From contig NZ_QXGS01000024.1 of NCBI RefSeq assembly GCF_003604215.1, positions 1-40,956 on the forward strand: a stretch of DNA of 40,956 nt, written 5' to 3'. The notes under the pieces were generated by a model that saw only the letters and a list, made by a program, of their open reading frames with translations, had not been told where the DNA came from and searched no databases. The DNA is from Teichococcus vastitatis. Lineage in GTDB: Bacteria > Pseudomonadota > Alphaproteobacteria > Acetobacterales > Acetobacteraceae. A program made the position numbers and the translations under genes. Within the stretch, counting starts at the first letter, position 1. Every line of letters begins with the position of its first letter. Positions 1-9,451 of the stretch are shown piece by piece.

Positions 1-310
1 ACCGCCTGCGGCTGGCTACATGATCCGTAACCCAACTATCCCACTAGCAGCCGACCCAAACCCGACAGGCTGCTAGGCCGAACGTTTCGGAGGGCAGCGA
101 TCTCCCGGCAGGGCAGACGCTGCTGCTGTTCGCCGATAAAGATGCTCAAGATGAAGACTTGGTCAGGCATGACCGAGATGGGTGGGAAGCAGACATCAGG
201 GTTCCACCTGACTAAAGGGGGAAGCAGCTTAGCTTCACCGTGACCATCGCTTCACAGAACAGACATTTGCTATAGCAAGGCAAGACACACATTGATGGCT
301 GCCCTAAGCG
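1..310. other. Left-edge region without an intact gene; possible gene remnants
   Basis: No complete gene is seen. Two short open stretches read like protein. One, on the plus strand at 2-76, ends with TAG at 74-76 and could be the C-terminus of a gene entering from the left. The other, at 48-215, ends with TAA at 213-215 and carries an acidic, protein-like tail (LLLFADKDAQDEDLVRHDRD), but it has no ATG or GTG start. Both are too short to assign. Base composition is mixed and lower in GC than the bulk of the window, as in the neighbouring gene at 311. They may be decayed gene ends in an acquired segment. Confidence 0.3.
267..283 (+). promoter_or_regulatory. Possible extended -10 promoter overlapping a 12-bp palindrome
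   Basis: TTGCTATAGCAA at 267-278 is a perfect palindrome. Inside it, TGCTATAGC (268-276) has the form of an extended -10 element (TGnTATAnn). Transcription would start near 283, about 28 bases before the ATG at 311. No good -35 hexamer is visible at 16-18 bp. The palindrome could equally be a repressor operator. Confidence 0.3.
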
Positions 311-1108
311 ATGAAGTGGAATTTTGAACTCGCAACCGCGTCTTTGCTTTCTTTAACGATCATCGTTAGCTCTCTAGCCACGTTTGTTTATCTCAATTCG
401 CCCTATGCTGTGGCGGTTCCCTATTTTGAGCTTACCTTTATGAGCTTGCTTCTCTCGCCCATTCTTGGCCTCGTCGTTGGTCGTGGGGGCCGCTTAGTGG
501 CGGCGGTCACTGCATTGCATCTAGGCGCTGCCGCCGGTGCGCTCGCCATCTTGACGATGGTGGGCAGTTTTAGCAGTCGGCTAGGACTTTCAGAGCTACT
601 TGGCCTTTCTCTCATTCTTTTCGTGGTTTTTTGTGAGGCTCCCGCACTAGCCTTCAATGTCAGGCGATCAGGTGGCCTACTTCGACCAAAGCAGGTGCTT
701 GGCTCGGTCCTTGGTTTCGCTTGTAGCCTTATAGGCGGCTTTGCCCTGGGCACGGCACTGTGGTCAGCGACACTGCCGAACCAAATCATACGGGCTGCTG
801 AAAACTTGGCTGGAGGTTATCCGTACTGCCTTCAAACCCGAAACGGCACACCGCGTCATATCAGTGAGCTTGAGGGACTGAAAATTTTGACGGCAGACGG
901 CGGCAGAGTATCTCCGAACTTCCATGTGTTGCTTGTCATCGAAGCAGAGGGTGGGCAGCGATACGCGAACTGGTCCTTCCGCAGAGCTGTTTTCAAGAAC
1001 GTCGATAAGGTCGTTCTTCACAGTCTCAGGTCTCAGCTAGTCTGCCTCCCGCAAGATGCCCTTGGCGAGCGACTACGCCGAGGCGGAAGTAAGGGTGCGC
1101 CGTTATAG
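311..1108 (+). CDS. Unknown multi-pass membrane protein with a soluble C-terminal domain
   Basis: 265 residues, family not recognised. The N-terminal 160 residues contain about four hydrophobic segments (roughly 10-30, 38-57, 60-85, 93-115) and a further one near 128-152. The last 110 residues are soluble and contain three cysteines. The gene has roughly 50% GC (30 of 60 bases in 361-420) and uses codons such as TTT, CTT and ATA that the rest of the window avoids, which points to horizontal acquisition. The start at 311 has only a weak upstream purine run (CTAAGCG). A long non-coding AT-rich tract follows. The protein probably sits in the inner membrane; no function is proposed. Confidence 0.6.
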   Translation: MKWNFELATASLLSLTIIVSSLATFVYLNSPYAVAVPYFELTFMSLLLSPILGLVVGRGGRLVAAVTALHLGAAAGALAILTMVGSFSSRLGLSELLGLSLILFVVFCEAPALAFNVRRSGGLLRPKQVLGSVLGFACSLIGGFALGTALWSATLPNQIIRAAENLAGGYPYCLQTRNGTPRHISELEGLKILTADGGRVSPNFHVLLVIEAEGGQRYANWSFRRAVFKNVDKVVLHSLRSQLVCLPQDALGERLRRGGSKGAPL

Positions 1109-1524
1109 GTCCGCTTTGGGTCGGGAGCGGCCAATCTCCGACTGCGGCGCAGCCTTTCATGCTCGGCAACGCTCATCAGCGCGCATAGTTTAATATTCAA
1201 GGCGCTAGTGATTATTCGGATTTCACCTGCAAGAAGAATAACATTCGGCCTGATCTGTCGATTGGCTAAAAACTGTGTTCTAAACGGGTGTCAGGAAATA
1301 TACGTAAAATTTTCTGCTTAGGATTGCTCGATCAGATAATATTATAAATCTCGACATTTTTTTATTCAGCGGCGAAGCAGGTAATCGGCCGCCTAGCTAT
1401 TGTCGATCGCATTTTTCTTGATGCGCATTCGAAACGATAAGGAAGACGCTGTGTAGTCTAGGTGAGCTAAAAAGGCGGCAGACAAAACCTCCTCGCTCAA
1501 CAACGACCTTGACTGAAGGACTAA
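1109..1524. other. AT-rich non-coding tract
   Basis: About 420 bases with stops in all frames and no recognisable gene. A hand count over 1261-1380 gives 42 G/C of 120 (35%), about half the value of the DNA to the right. It contains a perfect palindrome ATAATATTAT (1336-1345) and a run of seven T (about 1357-1363). The transition to high-GC DNA is abrupt, at about 1525, just before the transposase-like gene. It may be the end of an acquired segment, or an A/T-rich site for nucleoid proteins. No tRNA or clear attachment-site repeat was found. Confidence 0.45.
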
Positions 1525-1569
1525 ATTCCTATTACCCTTCGCCTCGCTGGCAACTGGAGGGCACTACCC

Positions 1570-2136
1570 ATTTCCCGCCTCACCACCCCCACCCCCTGGA
1601 CCCCACTCTCCGACACCGCCTGGGCCGCCCTGCACCCCTTCCTCCCGGCCCTCGCCCCGCAGGGCCGCCGCACTGCCGATCTGCGCGCGCGGATGGATGC
1701 CATCTTCCACCTCGCCCACCTGCGCGGCGCCGCCTGGCGCGACCTGCCCGAACATCACGGCCGCCCCGACACCGTCTCCCGCTTCTTCCGCCGCCTGACG
1801 CATGGCGGCGTCTGGCACCGCCTGCTGCGCGCCCTGGCCAAGTTGCCGCCGGGCCACCCGCTCCGCGCCATCGAATACAGCATCTGCCGCGCCTGCCGCC
1901 GCGCCGCGCGCCTGGGCGGCATGCCGCTCCTCATCCTGATCCGCCGCCTCGGCCTGCGCTCGGCCCTCGCCGCGCCGCCCTGGCTGCTGCCCGATCCGCT
2001 TTTGTCCGAAACCCTGCACCGCTGGCCGCTCGGGCCCCGCCCGGCCGCCGATGCGCTGCGCAGCCTCGCCCGCCTGCTGCGCGATGCCGCCGGGCGGGCG
2101 CGGATTCCCCGCTCCGTGCGGCTGGGCTGGCCGTGA
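1570..2136 (+). CDS. DUF4096 / IS5-type transposase-like N-terminal domain protein
   Basis: The frame open from 1525 to 2136 encodes a domain like the N-terminal DUF4096 domain of IS5-type transposases. It has the conserved order W..L....W..L.PFLP, GRR..DLR..MDAIFHLA, WRDLPE and PDTVSRFFRRLTHGGVW.RLL. Only one in-frame ATG exists (1693), and it lies inside this conserved region, so the true start must be upstream. The sequence GGAGG at 1556-1560 stands 9 bases before an ATT at 1570, the start chosen here (188 residues). CTG 1630 is another option. The rest is Arg/Leu-rich, with no DDE catalytic core and no terminal inverted repeats, so this is not a complete IS. It borders the AT-rich segment. 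It could be a domesticated DNA-binding protein or a remnant. Confidence 0.55.
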   Translation: MSRLTTPTPWTPLSDTAWAALHPFLPALAPQGRRTADLRARMDAIFHLAHLRGAAWRDLPEHHGRPDTVSRFFRRLTHGGVWHRLLRALAKLPPGHPLRAIEYSICRACRRAARLGGMPLLILIRRLGLRSALAAPPWLLPDPLLSETLHRWPLGPRPAADALRSLARLLRDAAGRARIPRSVRLGWP

Positions 2137-2221
2137 CCGCCTTGCCCGCCCCGCGCCACTGCGGCAAACCCCCCACCCGGAACTTCGCTGAACTCGCTCC
2201 TTCGGAAAGGGGACCCGCGCG

Positions 2222-3457
<1,236 letters not shown>

Positions 3458-3462
3458 CCCCG

Positions 3463-3486
3463 GCGGGGCGGCACCCGTCGCCCCGC
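3463..3486 (+). terminator. Hairpin after argG
   Basis: Perfect 8-bp inverted repeat GCGGGGCG (3463-3470) / CGCCCCGC (3479-3486) with an 8-base loop, starting 5 bases after the argG stop codon. It has no U-tract, so termination there could be inefficient or the hairpin could stabilise the 3' end. Nothing else is seen in 3487-3629. Confidence 0.45.
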
Positions 3487-3629
3487 AACCGGCTTTCCCC
3501 GCGCGGGGCTCCGCGAAGGGAGGATCGCCGGTGGTGCGCCCCGGCTCTCGGCGCGCCGAGGCCGCACCGGGCGGCAGAACGGAGCAGGGCCCGGCGGCGC
3601 CACCCCGCCGCCTGGCCATCCACCCGGCT

Positions 3630-4061
3630 TCAGGCGTGGCGCGGCGTGGCCGACCCGCCCAGCAGGCGGCGCGGCTCCAGCGCCAGCGCGCCGGCCCCGA
3701 GGCCCGCCTGCGCGATCATCGCGACGATCCAGAACACCGGGAATTCCCAGCCGCCGCCGGCATTGCTGAACACCCAGCCATGGCCGGCATGCTGCAGCGC
3801 GGCGCCGATCAGGATCGGCAGGGTCAGCAGCGACACCAGCCGGGTCCAGATGCCGAGAACCAGCGCGATGCCGGCGGCGGTCTCCGCCAGCGCCACGACC
3901 GCGCCGAAGATGGGTGGGTAGCCCAGGCTGCCGAAGAAGCCCATCGTGCCGGGAAGGCCGAAGACCAGGATCTTCATCCACAGGCCGTGGGCCAGGAACA
4001 GGATGCCCAGGCTGATGCGCAACAGGGCGATGGCGTAGGGGGTGGTGCGGGTCTCGGTCAT
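3630..4061 (-). CDS. DoxX family membrane protein
   Basis: 143 residues with four predicted transmembrane helices and the DoxX pattern: R.SLGILFLAHGLWMK near the N-terminus, a GYPP.FG..VA..E.AAG segment, and a final helix before RRLLGG. DoxX proteins are small inner-membrane proteins linked to redox or quinone chemistry; the exact role of this subgroup is not settled. It is transcribed divergently from the LysR regulator at 4173, with 111 bp between the two starts. This is the usual arrangement when the regulator controls its neighbour, so LysR control is inferred. Confidence 0.88.
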   Translation of the reverse strand: MTETRTTPYAIALLRISLGILFLAHGLWMKILVFGLPGTMGFFGSLGYPPIFGAVVALAETAAGIALVLGIWTRLVSLLTLPILIGAALQHAGHGWVFSNAGGGWEFPVFWIVAMIAQAGLGAGALALEPRRLLGGSATPRHA

Positions 4062-4172
4062 CGGTTCGCTCTCCGTCGGGGAAGCGGCCCATCCGGCCGC
4101 GGGGTCCTTGCTATCCCGGTTGGGCTCTCGTCTTCCAAACGCGAAGCGGAACGGCCATCATTCGCCGCATCA

Positions 4173-5150
4173 ATGGCTGATCTTTCCACCCTCGACCTCA
4201 ACCTCCTGCGGGTATTCGACGCCGTGGCGCGCGAACGGCACGTCACGCGCGCCGCGGCCCGGCTGAACCTGTCGCAGCCGGCGGTGTCCAACGCCCTGAC
4301 CCGCCTGCGCGCGGCGCTGGGGGACGAGCTGTTCCTGCGCCGCCCTGGCGGGGTAGAGCCGACCGCGCTGGCATCGTCCCTGGCCGCGCCCGTGGCCGAG
4401 ATGCTGGACCAGCTGCGCGATGCGCTCGCCGCCCATGCCCCCTTCGACCCGGCCAGTGCGCGGCGGGTGTTTCCCGTCGGCCTGTCGGAATATGCCGAGG
4501 CGGTGCTGGCCCCACCGCTGCTGGCCCGGCTGGCCGCCGAGGCGCCGGGCTGCCTGGTCGCCATCCATCATGCCGACCGCACCAACGCGCTGAGCATGCT
4601 GGAGGAGGACGCGGTGCAGATGGCGCTCGGCATGCTGCCGGAACCGCCGGCCCTCTATACCCGGCTGCGCCTGCTGCCCGAGGCGTTCCTGGTGCTGATG
4701 CGCCCTGGCCATCCGCTGGCGGAGGGCGAACTGACCATCGCCCGCCTCGCCGAATGGCCGCACCTGCTGCACTCGCCCAACGGCTCGCGCGACGGCGCCC
4801 TGGATGCGCCGATGCGGGAGGCCGGGCATCCGCGCCGCCTGGGCGCGGTTGTGGCGCATCTGTCCGGCGTGCCGGGCATCCTGAAGCGCACCGACATGGT
4901 GATGGCGCTGTCGGCGCGGCTGGCGGTGCTGCTGGCCGAGGCGCATGGGCTGGTGTTCCGTCCCTGCCCGGTGGCCATCGCGCACACCCGCCTGTCGCTG
5001 ATCTTTCCGCGGCGCTTCGAGGCCGACCAGGGCCATGCCTGGCTGCGCCGCCTGCTGCTCACCGTGGCGCGGGAAGCGGCGCAGGATCCGAAATGCCGCG
5101 AGCTGGAAGCGTGGGGGACGGCCCCGCTCTCCTCACTCCCCGTTCCCTAA
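4173..5150 (+). CDS. LysR family transcriptional regulator
   Basis: 325 residues. The N-terminal winged helix-turn-helix (about residues 8-65) has the LysR core [20 protein letters not shown] followed by [13 protein letters not shown]; a ligand-binding domain of the periplasmic-binding fold follows (about 95-310). The ATG at 4173 gives the canonical start [16 protein letters not shown]; longer upstream reading is not part of the protein. It resembles the PcpR/NodD-like subgroup by the [12 protein letters not shown] start. It is divergent from the DoxX gene, its likely target. Its stop codon overlaps that of htpX by 3 bases on the opposite strand, so the two transcripts converge and overlap. 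Confidence 0.93.
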   Translation: MADLSTLDLNLLRVFDAVARERHVTRAAARLNLSQPAVSNALTRLRAALGDELFLRRPGGVEPTALASSLAAPVAEMLDQLRDALAAHAPFDPASARRVFPVGLSEYAEAVLAPPLLARLAAEAPGCLVAIHHADRTNALSMLEEDAVQMALGMLPEPPALYTRLRLLPEAFLVLMRPGHPLAEGELTIARLAEWPHLLHSPNGSRDGALDAPMREAGHPRRLGAVVAHLSGVPGILKRTDMVMALSARLAVLLAEAHGLVFRPCPVAIAHTRLSLIFPRRFEADQGHAWLRRLLLTVAREAAQDPKCRELEAWGTAPLSSLPVP

Positions 5151-6106
5151 CTCCAGGGGCCGCGGCGCTGCGGCGGCCGCGACGCAGCCCAGGGATTGCC
5201 AGGGGTCGACGGCGTGCCCCGGGGCGCGGCGTTCCAACTGCCGTGCCGCGCCGGGCCGGCCTGCTGCGCCAGCTGGATCAGTGCCGCCACCCGGTTCTCG
5301 GTGCTCGGATGGGTGGAGAACAGGTTGTCCATCCGCTGCCCCGACAGCGGATTGACGATGAACATGTGCGCCGTGGCCGGGTTCGCCTCGGCGGCTTGGT
5401 TGAGAAAGGCGTGCCGCCCTTGTTCCAGCCGCATCAGCGCATGCGCCAGCCCCTGCGGATTGCCGCTGATGGCGGCGCCGGCCCGGTCGGCCTCGTATTC
5501 GCGGGACCGGCTGATCGCCATCTGCACCACGGCGGCAGCCAGGGGCGCCAGCAGCATCAGCAGCAGCGTGCCGACCGGACCCATGCCGCGCTCCTCCCGC
5601 CCACGCATGCCGCCGAACAGGAAGCCGAACTGCGCCAGCATGCCAATCGCGCCGGCGAGGCAGGCGGTCACCGTCATGATCAGCGTGTCGCGGTTGCGGA
5701 TATGCGCCAGCTCATGCGCGATGACGCCTTCCACCTCCTCGGGCGGCATGCGCTGGATCAGGCCGGTGTTCACCGCCACCGCGGCGTTCTGCGGGTTGCG
5801 GCCGGTGGCGAAGGCATTGGGCTGGTCCTCGTGGAGCAGGTAGAGCGCCGGCATGGGAAGGCCGGCATTGGCGGCCAGCCGCTCAGTCATGCGGTAAAGC
5901 TCCGGCGCGTCTTCCGGCCCGATGGGCTGGGCGTTGTGCATCCGAAGCACCATGCGGTCGCTGTTCCACCAGGCGAACAGGTTGGTGGCGCAGGCCACCA
6001 GAAAGGCCACGCCCATGCCGGTGCGGCCGCCGATCGCGCCGCCGGCCGCCACGAACAGCGCCGTCATGGCCGCCAGCAGCAGGGTCGTTTTCAGATAGCC
6101 GCTCAT
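5147..6106 (-). CDS. htpX: Membrane zinc metalloprotease HtpX
   Basis: 319 residues from the ATG at 6106, preceded by the good ribosome-binding site AAGGGAAC. The M48 zinc site HELAH is at residues 131-135, and the third ligand is the glutamate of [10 protein letters not shown], about 70 residues later. Two N-terminal helices (about 5-45) and two more after the HELAH motif (about 142-195) place the catalytic domain on the cytoplasmic face. HtpX degrades damaged membrane proteins together with FtsH. The tail after residue 300 is longer than usual and rich in Gly, Pro and Arg. The gene is divergent from the SDHAF4-like gene, with only 33 bp between starts. Confidence 0.95.
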   Translation of the reverse strand: MSGYLKTTLLLAAMTALFVAAGGAIGGRTGMGVAFLVACATNLFAWWNSDRMVLRMHNAQPIGPEDAPELYRMTERLAANAGLPMPALYLLHEDQPNAFATGRNPQNAAVAVNTGLIQRMPPEEVEGVIAHELAHIRNRDTLIMTVTACLAGAIGMLAQFGFLFGGMRGREERGMGPVGTLLLMLLAPLAAAVVQMAISRSREYEADRAGAAISGNPQGLAHALMRLEQGRHAFLNQAAEANPATAHMFIVNPLSGQRMDNLFSTHPSTENRVAALIQLAQQAGPARHGSWNAAPRGTPSTPGNPWAASRPPQRRGPWS

Positions 6107-6139
6107 CGCCCCGTTCCCTTTACGACCGTCCCACCCCAA

Positions 6140-6337
6140 ATGAAGCGCATGGCAAACCATGAACAAGAGGCCGCCACCCCGGCCAGCCCTGAACCCGGCA
6201 ACACGGCTGCGTCAGCCCCGCCGGCCGCCGCCCCGAAGCCGCAGCAGCCCTTGCCCAAGGAAGTGGACGGCCCGCCTGGTCCTGAACCGACCCGCTATGG
6301 TGATTGGGAACGCAAGGGCCGCGTCACCGACTTCTGA
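6140..6337 (+). CDS. DUF1674 / SDHAF4-like protein, succinate dehydrogenase assembly factor
   Basis: 65 residues from ATG 6140; the ATG at 6149 is a possible alternative. The conserved C-terminal block [20 protein letters not shown], followed by GRVTDF, is the diagnostic DUF1674 signature shared with mitochondrial SDHAF4, which binds the flavinylated SDHA subunit and aids assembly of complex II. The N-terminal half is low-complexity (Ala/Pro-rich) and probably disordered. The protein is probably cytoplasmic. The short 33-bp divergent region with htpX suggests shared promoter elements. The identity of the C-terminal motif is certain; the bacterial role is inferred from the family. Confidence 0.9.
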   Translation: MKRMANHEQEAATPASPEPGNTAASAPPAAAPKPQQPLPKEVDGPPGPEPTRYGDWERKGRVTDF

Positions 6338-6365
6338 CGAGAACATCCGGAGAACGTGCGCGCCC

Positions 6366-6409
6366 CGATTCGCACCGGTCGAAGTGCCCGGTTTGTTCCG
6401 TGCGAATCG
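6366..6409. terminator. Long inverted repeat between convergent genes
   Basis: A perfect 10-bp inverted repeat, CGATTCGCAC (6366-6375) and GTGCGAATCG (6400-6409), encloses a second 5-bp one, ACCGG (6374-6378) / CCGGT (6388-6392), that overlaps it by two bases. It lies between the ends of the SDHAF4-like gene (6337, plus) and the MFS gene (6433, minus), so it could act as a bidirectional terminator. There is no long T-run. It could also be a dispersed palindromic repeat; no second copy was noticed in the window. Confidence 0.4.
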
Positions 6410-6432
6410 CGCAGAAGCGAAGTCGGGGACCG

Positions 6433-7635
6433 CTAAGGCGTGGCCCGGGCTGGTTTTGTTCCGGTGCGGGGGCTGCTGAGCCAGACGCTGATGGCGAACA
6501 CTGCCAGCCCGCCCAAGGCCAGCGTGATGCCGCTGCCCAGGCGTGACATGGTGGCGCCGAACAGCGCCGGCCCTGCCGCCTGCCCGAGAAAATAACAGAA
6601 GGCATGCAGGGCGACGGCCGATCCGCGCGCCAGGGGAGCCACCTCGGTCACGCGCACCTGGATCGAATTGTGCAGCATGAAGAAGCCGAGCCCGATCAGC
6701 ACCCCGCCGCCGGTGGCGAGATTGAGCGGCGAGAAGCCCAGCACCGCCATGCCGCCCCACACCAGCAGCCCGGCCAGCCGCATCATCCGCGCCTGCCCCA
6801 GCCGCCGCAGCAGCAGCGGCGCCAGCAGGGTGTAGCCGAAGCCCCCCATGCCGAACCCGGCCACCGCCAGCCCGGCGCGCAGCGTGCCATGGCCGTCCGC
6901 CCCCAGCAGCGCCGCCAGGAAGGGGAAGGGGCCGAACACGAACATGCCTTCCAGGAACACGCCGCCATAGAGCGGCTGCGCCGCCGGATTGCGCAGGATG
7001 CCCCGGTAGCGGTGCAGCACCTCGGCCAGCGAGGGCGGCGGGGCCAGGGTGGCGGTGCCCGCCCGCCCGCGCGCATCCAGCACCAGCACCAGGCAGGACA
7101 GGGCGGCGACGGCCGTGCAGATCCACATCACGCCCCGCCAGCCGATGAACGGCGCCACCGCACCCGACACGGCGCCGCCGGCCAACTGCCCCAGGATGGC
7201 GTAGGCCAGGAAGCGGCTGATCGCCACCTGGCGCTGGGCCAGCGGCACGGTGTCGCCGAACAGCGCCAGCACCAGCGGAAAGATGCCGCCCGCCGCCAGT
7301 CCGGCGGCGACGCGCGCGGCGAACAGCCCGTCCAGGCTCGGCGCCAGGGCGCAGGCCGCCAGCATCAGCGACAACAGGCCGATGCACAGCGCCACCACCC
7401 GCCGCTTGCCGAAGGCGTCGCCGAGCGGCCCCAGCACCGGCTGCACCAGCGCGTAGGGCAGGGCGAAGGCGCTGGACAGCAGGGCCACCTGCTCATGCGG
7501 GGCGAGGAACTCAGTGGCGAGTTCCCCCATCAAGGGGTCCAGGGCGCGGCTTGCCAGGGCCCCCGCGAAGCCGGACATCCCGAACACCGCCACCATTCGC
7601 CGGATGGCCTGCGGCTCGGCCTGAGTCGTATCCAT
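6433..7635 (-). CDS. MFS transporter (drug/sugar efflux type)
   Basis: 400 residues from ATG 7635 (MDTTQAEPQAIRRM), with about 12 hydrophobic helices. The loop after helix 2 reads GPLGDAFGKRRV, the MFS motif A (G.LaDr.GrkR). The pattern resembles the arabinose/chloramphenicol-type efflux subgroup of DHA1, a proton antiporter in the inner membrane. The open frame extends further upstream to 7842 but that part is Arg/Pro-rich and not protein-like, so the downstream start was chosen although its ribosome-binding site is weak. It is divergent from the FUSC gene, with 197 bp between them in which nothing clear is seen. The substrate is unknown. Confidence 0.88.
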   Translation of the reverse strand: MDTTQAEPQAIRRMVAVFGMSGFAGALASRALDPLMGELATEFLAPHEQVALLSSAFALPYALVQPVLGPLGDAFGKRRVVALCIGLLSLMLAACALAPSLDGLFAARVAAGLAAGGIFPLVLALFGDTVPLAQRQVAISRFLAYAILGQLAGGAVSGAVAPFIGWRGVMWICTAVAALSCLVLVLDARGRAGTATLAPPPSLAEVLHRYRGILRNPAAQPLYGGVFLEGMFVFGPFPFLAALLGADGHGTLRAGLAVAGFGMGGFGYTLLAPLLLRRLGQARMMRLAGLLVWGGMAVLGFSPLNLATGGGVLIGLGFFMLHNSIQVRVTEVAPLARGSAVALHAFCYFLGQAAGPALFGATMSRLGSGITLALGGLAVFAISVWLSSPRTGTKPARATP

Positions 7636-7832
7636 GCCGCCATGCTGCGCCGCGTCGTGGCCGGCGCCAAGTGCCAGGGACCCGGAAACAGAGCTGGGGA
7701 ACAGGGGGCGAGGGAGCAGGCGCCGGGGGGGCCAGCCAAGGGCTCCGATCCGCTGATCCTCGCCGCGACGGCGCGCGGCGGGTGCCGGCGCCGGCCGCGC
7801 AACGCTGTGGCGGCCTGGGGATTTCGCTCCGC

Positions 7833-8957
7833 ATGACACCACCCCGGGCCTCGGGCACTCGGCCGCATTCCCGTTCCTCCTGGTTCCGCAGCTTCTGCGC
7901 GTTCTGCCTCGACGTGACCCGGCGGGACCCCTTCCGTTCGGCGGCGCAGACGATCCTGGCGGTCCTCATCTCCTACAATGCGGCGCAGTGGCTGCGCCTG
8001 TCCGAGCCTTCCTGGGCCGTGTTCTCCGCGCTCTACGTGATCCAGGGCAGTGTCGGCGGCACCCTGACCGCCGCCCGGGACCGGGTACTAGGGGCCGTGC
8101 TGGGGTCCCTGGTCGCGCTGGGCTGCATCCACCTGATCGGCCTTGGCGGCTGGCGGACGATCCTGTGCCTGCTGGCCGGGATCGGGATCATGAGCCTGAT
8201 CACCGGTGTCCGGCCGAGGTACAGCTATGGTCTGGTTCCGGTCGCCATCCTGATCATCGCTCCGGGCGTGGAACTGCTGGAGAACGCCGTTCACAAGATC
8301 GGCGCGATCGCGCTGGGCGCCACGGCCGGCGCGGCGGCCAGCGTGCTGATCCTGCCGCGCCAAGCCCATCGCAGTGCCGAGCAGCACCTGGCGAAGGCGC
8401 TGGAAGGCTGTGGCGAGCTTCTGTCCGCCTGCATGGCCGGGGTCCTGGCGCAGGACGCGCCGGATCTCCGGACGGCTCATGATCGGATCGCGCGCGAACT
8501 GGCCGCGGCCGGCACCATGATCGAGCAGACGCGGCTGCGCCGGAAGCGCAGGCGGCACGTGCCCCTGACGCCTCTCCTGAAGCAGATCGAGCGGTTGTGG
8601 TACAGCCTCGCCATGGCGGACCGCCTCAGCGCCCGGTGCCTGCCGGAGCCACTCCGCGACCACCTGGGCGAGCCGGTGCGGAACGCCACGCGGGATGCGG
8701 AGCGGTTCCTCGGCGAGATCGGCCAGGCGCTTGCGGACGGGACGCTGCCTGCCCGGGCCGGCGGCATCCGCAGCCCCGCCAGCGGGGTCGCCGCCGCTGT
8801 GGAGCAGATGCGCTCCGACGGGCTGTTCCAGCCGCTGCCGCAGGAGGATATTGAGCAGGTCTTCGGCCTGTCGCTGGCCTGGCAGCAGCTGTCGCGCAAC
8901 ATGAATGGCCTGCTGGAGGTCGCCGGCGACAGCCAGGACGGAACCGCCGCCGCCTGA
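7833..8957 (+). CDS. FUSC family protein (aromatic-acid exporter-like)
   Basis: 374 residues. After a short basic N-terminus come about five hydrophobic helices (about 30-175) containing RDPFRSAAQTILAVLISY, a W..FSALYVIQGSVGGT segment and an RDRVLGAVLGSLVA segment, the FUSC/ArAE pattern. The remaining 200 residues are a helical cytoplasmic domain. Related proteins export aromatic acids or other organic anions across the inner membrane. The ATG at 7833 has no strong ribosome-binding site. Its end faces tadA with 29 bp between them. The substrate cannot be read from sequence. Confidence 0.82.
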   Translation: MTPPRASGTRPHSRSSWFRSFCAFCLDVTRRDPFRSAAQTILAVLISYNAAQWLRLSEPSWAVFSALYVIQGSVGGTLTAARDRVLGAVLGSLVALGCIHLIGLGGWRTILCLLAGIGIMSLITGVRPRYSYGLVPVAILIIAPGVELLENAVHKIGAIALGATAGAAASVLILPRQAHRSAEQHLAKALEGCGELLSACMAGVLAQDAPDLRTAHDRIARELAAAGTMIEQTRLRRKRRRHVPLTPLLKQIERLWYSLAMADRLSARCLPEPLRDHLGEPVRNATRDAERFLGEIGQALADGTLPARAGGIRSPASGVAAAVEQMRSDGLFQPLPQEDIEQVFGLSLAWQQLSRNMNGLLEVAGDSQDGTAAA

Positions 8958-8986
8958 CGCGGTGCCGCACGGCCTGGCCGGCCCGC

Positions 8987-9451
8987 TCAGTTCCGCCGCA
9001 CCGATCCGAAGAAATCCCGCAGCAGGGCGCCGCATTCCGCCTCGCGCAGGCCGCCGATCACTTCCGGCGCATGGTGGCAGGAGGGCGCGGCGAAGATCCG
9101 CGCGCCATGCTCCACCCCACCGCCCTTGGGATCATAGGCACCGAAGCAGACCCGCTTTACCCGGAAGAAGCTGGCCGCCTGCGCGCACATCGGGCAAGGC
9201 TCCAGCGTCACCGTGAGGGTGCAGTCGGGCAGGCGGGGCGAGTCGCGCCGCCGGGCGGCCTGCCGCAGCGCCAGGATCTCGGCATGGGCGGACGGGTCGC
9301 GATCGGCCTCCACCCGGTTGCCGGCCCGGCCCAGCACGCTGCCATCCGGCGCTGTGACCACGGCGCCCACCGGCACCTCGCCGCGCGCGGCGGCCGCGCG
9401 CGCCTCGGCCAGGGCCAGCTCGATCGGGCTCGGCGGGGGCGATGCCGGCAT
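8987..9451 (-). CDS. tadA: tRNA-specific adenosine deaminase TadA
   Basis: 154 residues. It converts A34 to inosine in the tRNA-Arg(ACG) anticodon, in the cytoplasm. The zinc-dependent deaminase motifs are present: HAE at 56-58 (His ligand and catalytic Glu) and PCPMC at 85-89 (Cys ligands 86 and 89). The tail DPKGGGVEHG is also typical of TadA. Its ATG overlaps the stop of the upstream SDR gene by one base (TGATG on the minus strand), so translation is probably coupled. The tip of the C-terminus (LLRDFFGSVRR) matches the family. Confidence 0.95.
   Translation of the reverse strand: MPASPPPSPIELALAEARAAAARGEVPVGAVVTAPDGSVLGRAGNRVEADRDPSAHAEILALRQAARRRDSPRLPDCTLTVTLEPCPMCAQAASFFRVKRVCFGAYDPKGGGVEHGARIFAAPSCHHAPEVIGGLREAECGALLRDFFGSVRRN

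Noticed and set aside
1109-1560. Riboswitch or structured RNA in the AT-rich tract
   Set aside because: No conserved riboswitch pattern and no following gene that would suit one.
1570-2136. Complete insertion sequence
   Set aside because: No DDE catalytic core, no terminal inverted repeats and no target duplication were seen around the DUF4096 gene.
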